Part shown: positions 58,700 through 64,000 of the stretch, in pieces | How positions within the stretch are numbered: position 1 is the stretch's first letter | Layout: every line of letters starts with the position of its first letter | Source of the DNA: Ochotona curzoniae | Lineage: Eukaryota; Chordata; Mammalia; Lagomorpha; Ochotonidae | Length of the DNA: 64,000 nucleotides | NCBI RefSeq assembly: GCF_017591425.1 | Contig: NW_024465885.1 | Coordinates: 30,512,501 to 30,576,500, forward strand | Reading direction: 5' to 3' | The notes under the pieces: model-generated | Told to the model about the DNA's origin: nothing | The model's database searches: none | The model's input: the letters and a program-made list of their open reading frames with translations, nothing else | Made by a program: the position numbers and the translations under genes

Positions 58700-59425
58700 G
58701 TACGTATGTTGTATCAGATTATCTGGATTAGACTCCCAGTATTGACTTCCACTTCTCTGGTAATGTACACCTGAGGGGCAGCAGTGGTGGCCAAAGTGAT
58801 TAGGCTCCTGAAACACATGTGGGAGGTCTAAATGCTCCTTGGCTCCCAATGTTAGCACTATCCAAGTCCTGGCATTTGCAATCATTTAGGGAAAATTTAA
58901 CTACCTGGTAAGAACCCAGATTCTCTGTCTCTGCCTCTTTTTTTTTTTTTTTTTGACAATCTTTACATAGTTAATTAGGGCACAAAGGTTCAAGTGTAAG
59001 ACTATCATTTGCACAGTTTTTTTCTATATCTGGGGTAAAGGAGGAGGTAAACAGAGAAGCCACACCCAGTCCCCCACCCATCCCAGGTTCCCGATGTGGA
59101 GCATGCTCCGAGGGTCTTGCTCAAGCGGTTTTGATAGTTCAACAGTTCTGAATTGATGCCAACCTCGCCATTCCAAGCACGAAGAAATCACTGCAGAATC
59201 CACTGGTTGAAACAATTCATCTTAGAGTCTCCATTTGCCCTGGTTTTCACTGTCAACATATGGCTAGGGTAGTTGATTGGACCCGCCCAGTTCTCCCAAC
59301 CTCTCCATTTGGTGTACTTACCATGAAGGGACCAACCTCTGCAGCCCGGGCAGGCCCAGCGACAGCTCACAGCATGTAATAGTGGCTGTGTCTCTGCCTC
59401 TTAAAAACAAAAGAAAACATTTCAA
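58700..59425 (+). repeat. old CSINE, split by an L1 insertion
   Basis: 'cacttctctggtaatgtaca', 'cacatgtgggaggtctaaat', 'gcaatcatttagggaaaatt', then 'gattctctgtctctgcctct'. It is interrupted at 58940-59388 and ends 'cctcttaaaaacaaaag'. Confidence 0.78.
58940..59388 (-). mobile_element. LINE-1 3' UTR (family A), 5'-truncated, with TSD
   Basis: A T-run (antisense A-tail) leads a 430-bp piece matching 27932-28320 ('gttcaacagttctgaattga', 'gcagaatccactggttga'). The TSD 'tgtctctgcctctt' is at 58926-58939 and 59389-59402. It cuts an old CSINE. Confidence 0.9.
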
Positions 59426-59429
59426 AAAC

Positions 59430-61676
59430 TTGATTTATCCTTTAATAATTCCTTAAGAATACAAATAAAAGCATAAATTAAAAGTGTCCAAGTTATGCTG
59501 CCCCCATTTTCATTACCTTCATTCACTCCGGTTGCATGTGATTCATTTGACTCTGCTAATGTCATTGTCCATGCTGTCTATGGAACAGTGACCTTGTCCA
59601 GGAAGAAATTTACTGAAGTTTCTTTGGTATAGCATTATTTCATTTCTAATGTTGAGCATAATACTTGTGATTAAAATCTGGCTGAAATAACAATCACAAG
59701 AGACAAAAAGAAATGAATATCTTACATTTTGATAATTTTGGTTAGTAGTTTATTTTTGTGATCTTAACTTCCAATAGAGCTACTTGCTGTAGAATTCCCC
59801 ATTTTATAACTGAAAATAATTTCTTAACTCCATCTAAATTTTCTTAGTAGAATTAATAAAGCTGAAGCGGAGAAAGAAATGCAGAGTGACAATGAGAACC
59901 CAGAGTGAGAAGCAATAAGGAAGTAAACCTAACAAAATTACAAAATTAAACAGGTTAGCATTGTGTCTGAATTAAAACATGATATTTATTTTAGCTGCAT
60001 TTTTACTATTTTATTTAAATGCCTACTTCAAAAACATTCCCAGTGTTAGAAAATTCCTAAAGAGATTGCACACTTACATTTGTATAAGCATCTTTATTCT
60101 TACCTTTCATCATTGTTAATTAAGAGGACATCATACAGCCAGGGATCATTTGCCTTGTTCCAATCCAACCAACTTTAAAACAAATGACATCAACATATAA
60201 GCATTATATTACTGATGACACTGAGGGGTTATCTTTAGTTTTTGTCACAAAACATGTATCCTCCAAAGTAGATGATAGCATGAAGGGTGAATAGCATTGC
60301 TCTTTAAACTGAATCATTTTATGTGTAAGCAATTGGATGTGTTTCTGGAGAGGAAAAGTAATTCAAGCACTAGCATGAGTAACTTAAATTATAAGAAACA
60401 ATGCATCCAGCATTGACACAGCAGGTTGATAAGCTCCACAGGCAGAAGCATCGAGTCCCAATGCATAAGTGTGAAAAATATTTATAAGCATATACCTGGC
60501 TTATCTCTGAATGTATTATCAAGTTTTCATAAGGAAAAGAAAAACAGTACAAAACGATGGGGTCTTTAAACAGACTTTTCTTCATTCCATCTTAAATTAA
60601 CTAACATCTAATACTAATTATTAGAAGACTTTAAAATTATAATTAGATTAAAATGTATACATGATTTTAAAATATCTGACAAAAAGTAGCTTTTCTCTTC
60701 TGCATCTCATTTTATTTATGAGTAATAAAATTGCCCCAAGGACTAAATCCATCATCATACATGCATTGGAAATAATTTATTTAATTTAGAGGTTTATTTT
60801 TTTACCAAGTTTTTTCTTCAAATAGAATAACTTTGACCTTGAATTCTCCACTTTTACAATACAATTAGATTTTTCTTCAGGGAGATTTTATACTTAATTA
60901 TCAATTAGTCTCTGTTCTAAGTTCATTAAACCAAATTTTAAAAGTCAATTTCAAGACTTAAACATTCCAAATGATGCATCTTAAATTCAATGTGAGAAGT
61001 TTTATCACTGTGAAAATTGTATTGATCTCCTGACCCAACAAGGTGATGAAATGATATTCTCAGCCTTTGCTTTTTCCTGAAAGCAGTTGACAATGGAAGC
61101 AAAGATCATGATGTTTTGGCAACACGTTACCTCAGTTAGATGAAACTTTTGTGGGGAATTTGCCTCAATATTTTGAGGACCTCCCAGAAGTTTCCAGTTG
61201 ACAACTAACATTAAGAATCAATATTCTAAATTACTGTTTTTCATTGTTTTGCACATCAGCATGATAGGTGACACACTGAAAACATCTTAAAAATCCCAAA
61301 CCAGGCTCAATGGCAATGAAATCAGGTGGAGTGAAAACAGACGACTCCAGCACTCAGTAACTTTGCGCGTTGCTGCTTTAGATGGAAAATCACTTCAGAC
61401 ATAAAGTGCTCCTAGTCTGTGTGTTGGTGCTCAACATCCCTGTCTTGTTTTGGTATCATGAGACAGGGAATTGGTGGAAAACAAAGCAAAGAGGAAAAAA
61501 AGCCTAGGGGACAGTTCATTGGGTTCTGTACATTTAAAGGTAATCGAATGAAAACTCAGCCTTTCGTCTAGATAAGACACATTCACAAAGATTACTGCAT
61601 GGAAATGACATATAAGTGTTTAATAAATATTCGAAAATTTTCACCAGAATTGGAAAGTAGAATATGGATAATTATA
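59430..61676. other. no recognisable feature
   Basis: About 2.2 kb of AT-rich, unique-looking DNA. The part at 61310-61390 includes the local CpG-containing word 'ctttgcgcgttgctgcttta', but no exon or RNA gene is evident. Confidence 0.5.
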
Positions 61677-61691
61677 TAATTTATTACATTT

Positions 61692-62011
61692 CTCTTTTTT
61701 AAATGATTTATTTATTGCTATTACAAAGTCAGACATACAGAGAGGAGGAGAGACAGAGAGGAAGATCCTCTCCCCAAGTGAGCACAACAGCCAGTGCTGT
61801 GCCAATCCAAAGCCAGGAGCCAGGAACTTCCTCCAGGTCTCCCATGCTGGTGCAGGATCCCAAAGCTTTGGGCCATCTCGACTTGCTTTCCCAGGCCACA
61901 AGCAGGGAGCTGGATGGGAAGTGGAGCTGCCAGGATTAGAACCATTGCCCTTATGAGATCCCGGCGTGTTCAAGGTGAGGACTTTAGCCGCTAGGCCACG
62001 CCTCCAGGCCC
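61692..62011 (-). repeat. CSINE, full length, perfect 14-bp TSD
   Basis: 'aatttattacattt' at 61678-61691 and 62012-62025. Core 'tttcccaggccacaagcagg', head 'aggccacgcctccaggccc'. Confidence 0.95.
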
Positions 62012-62029
62012 AATTTATTACATTTATTA

Positions 62030-62570
62030 ACAAGGAAATAGATATTAAGGTAAGAAAGCATACTAAAGAAATTGTTATTGAAAATTTATGTCTTTATTTT
62101 ACAAATTGTACATTTTGTTGAAAACCAAAGGTATATGTATGAGCATTTCTTCTGTATATCCTTAGATGTTTTGAATGGTAATTGGATTCTTCCATATATA
62201 ATTACACTACTCATTGTTTCAATTACTACTTAAAAATAGAGTTATAATTTTTCCAAAAAGAATTCAAAGAAAAGTTACAGTCAGGTCAGTTTTGTTTAAA
62301 ATAGGCTCAAGGTAAAAGGTAATATAATGGTGAATTCTCTCCTTAAAAAGCTTGTGCTTACATATGATCAAAAATACTCCAGGTAGTTTATAATCAACTA
62401 TGATAAACATGCATGGACAAACATGCATTATTCTTTCTGTAGTGAGAAAATTTTATCACTTCAATACATTGTAAAGATTCATAAATTTTACAACATAGGA
62501 TAAATAATATTCCAAATAAGTTCTTACTCCTTCTTGAATATGGGCTATTAAAATTATGTGCTACTATCCA
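62030..62570. other. no recognisable feature
   Basis: AT-rich, nothing recognised. Confidence 0.5.
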
Positions 62571-62574
62571 ACAC

Positions 62575-63645
62575 ATAGAAGACTAACACCCAAGAAACAC
62601 AAAGACCTCCAGAAAACTCATCAACAGCAAAACAGACATCCCTGTTAAGAAATGGACTAAAAAATGAGCTAGCATTATACAAAATATTAAATTCAAATGA
62701 ATAATAGACATAAGGGGGGAAAAAAACCACTCAGATTCCCTACGTCTTGGGGAAATGCAAATCAAAGCCACATTGTGATTCCACCTAATTCCAATGAGTT
62801 TGGCCCACAAACAGACATCAACTAACAATACTTGCTGGCATGGATTTAGGGACAAAGTTACCAGACTCAACTGTTGGTGGTAGTGTAGAGTGGTGCAGCC
62901 ACTGTGGACGTCAGTATGAGTGCTCAGACAACTGAAAACTGGTCCACCATATAACCCCACTATTCCATTCCTAGGAATATATCTGTAAATGAGAAAGTGA
63001 CCTAAAATCCTATATTTGTAGCAGCACAATCCACAATTGCAAAAACATGGAAACAACATATATACCTGGATAAAGAAACAGTGGTACACCTACTCCATGG
63101 AATACTACTCAACCATTAAAACAAATGAATTTCTGACATCTGAAACATGATGCATGCAACAACTACAGACCATTATGCTCAGTGAAAAAAAAGGCAATTT
63201 CAAAAGTACAGTTTTCATATGTCCTCTCTGATGTAGACATTTTCATGCAAAATATAAAATAAATAGAAGTATAGGTAAATAAGTAGATACATATATTCTC
63301 ACAAATGAAATATGTAAGGAAGATTACTATACTTGGAGGTGAAGATACATTGCAGTATTCATTTTACTCACAAATAAATGGGGACTCTCATTAAATCTGT
63401 TAAATACACCTTGACAAAGTGGTATTGGATTTTCTACCATTGACTATACCTACAATGCATTAATGCATTTAAATACCAGAATGTTAACCGTATAACTGTT
63501 CCTAAAGGACTATACCACCATGATAACATGGGGGGATATGATGGGAGGGGAAAAAGAAGAGAAAGAAATGGGACGGGTTTGAAGGAATCCCTATACCTAC
63601 AAAAGTGTATCTAGGAAAATACCTAATAACAATAGAAAAATTATG
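62575..63645 (+). mobile_element. LINE-1 ORF2 end and 3' UTR, sense
   Basis: Sense L1: 'gaagactaacacccaagaaa', 'gcaaatcaaagccacattgt', 'ttggtggtagtgtagagtgg', 'actccatggaatactactca', 'cattatgctcagtgaaaaaa' mark the C-terminal part of ORF2 to about 63220, followed by a 3' UTR. Multiple stops on plus. The 168-codon minus-strand frame 62583-63089 is an antisense shadow. Confidence 0.85.
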
Positions 63646-64000
63646 TGTTGAAACCTAGGATGTGAGCTTTTTACTAGATAGAGGATTCATGTTCTTTAAC
63701 ATTTATTATCAAGTTTGAAATAAAAATCAACACTGAATCTGCAAAGAAATGTTATATCTATGTAGAAGCAGACACCATGTGCAAGGCACACAAGTCATAT
63801 ACCAACCATAAATTTATATACAGAAACCTACACTAGCCTAAATATTTCTGAACAATCATTTCCCTCTTTGCCTATGAAATTATGGGAGTAATTACATCAT
63901 TATACTATAATAATGCTATTTCAGTAATATCACATATTACAAACAGAATCAAAACATCCCATGCATTAATCAGAACCATTCCCTATTTGAGCTATTATAT
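63646..64000. other. no recognisable feature
   Basis: AT-rich, nothing recognised to the window end. Confidence 0.5.

Noticed and set aside
61641..62033. 130-codon minus-strand frame, and similar frames at 6727-7011, 8614-9030, 10361-10744 and 39102-39485
   Set aside because: All fall within CSINE copies; their shared 'HPAPCLWPGKA'-like residues are the SINE core translated.
62583..63089. Longest open frame of the window, 168 codons on minus
   Set aside because: It lies antisense to the sense L1 ORF2 end; such frames recur in L1 and carry no motif.
1..64000. CRISPR arrays, operons, bacterial promoters or ribosome binding sites
   Set aside because: The repeats are dispersed retroposons of a mammalian genome; no regularly spaced direct repeats or compact coding DNA exist.

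Overview
This is mammalian nuclear DNA, AT-rich and dominated by interspersed repeats, with no recognisable host gene. The most diagnostic component is a tRNA-headed SINE of about 330 bp. It has box A/B-like sequences, a core containing 'gtggcctgggaaagcagt', a CT-rich segment, and a tail ending in 'aataaataaatcttt'. This is the lagomorph CSINE type, and the young variant here looks most like pika (Ochotona). That genus call is recognition from memory, not a search. Older CSINE copies, lagomorph-type L1 3' ends and a few ancient eutherian repeats (MaLR LTRs, MER5A) fit the same picture.

Layout. 1-2.7 kb: no gene, one old MaLR LTR. 2.7-8.5 kb: a mosaic of antisense L1 pieces with young CSINEs inserted and a 33-bp fragment of U2 snRNA. 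8.5-12.6 kb: old CSINEs; one is split by a 3-kb endogenous retrovirus with two LTRs, a Lys-type primer site, broken gag and pol, a possible env remnant and a purine tract. That ERV is itself hit by a younger CSINE. 12.7-15 kb: a probable very old antisense L1. 15-25.8 kb: scattered CSINEs, L1 fragments, an MaLR-like stretch and a candidate solo LTR. 25.8-29.2 kb: more antisense L1, ending in a GC-richer L1 3' UTR. 29.2-38.1 kb: CSINEs, an MaLR LTR, MER5A, a sense L1 end and a second candidate solo LTR. 38-50 kb: CSINEs and unique DNA, with one unexplained 162-codon open frame near 44.3 kb. 50-54.2 kb: two L1 3' ends, an MSTA-like LTR and MER5A. 54-64 kb: mostly unique DNA with CSINEs, an L1 inserted into an old CSINE, and a sense L1 3' end.

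Nothing works together as a pathway or operon. The biology is insertion history: old CSINE, then ERV, then young CSINE at one site, and old CSINE then L1 at another. Most ORFs are chance frames or frames inside SINE and L1 copies. Repeat family names come from memory of consensus sequences, so boundaries without a visible target-site duplication (TSD) are approximate to about 10-40 bp.
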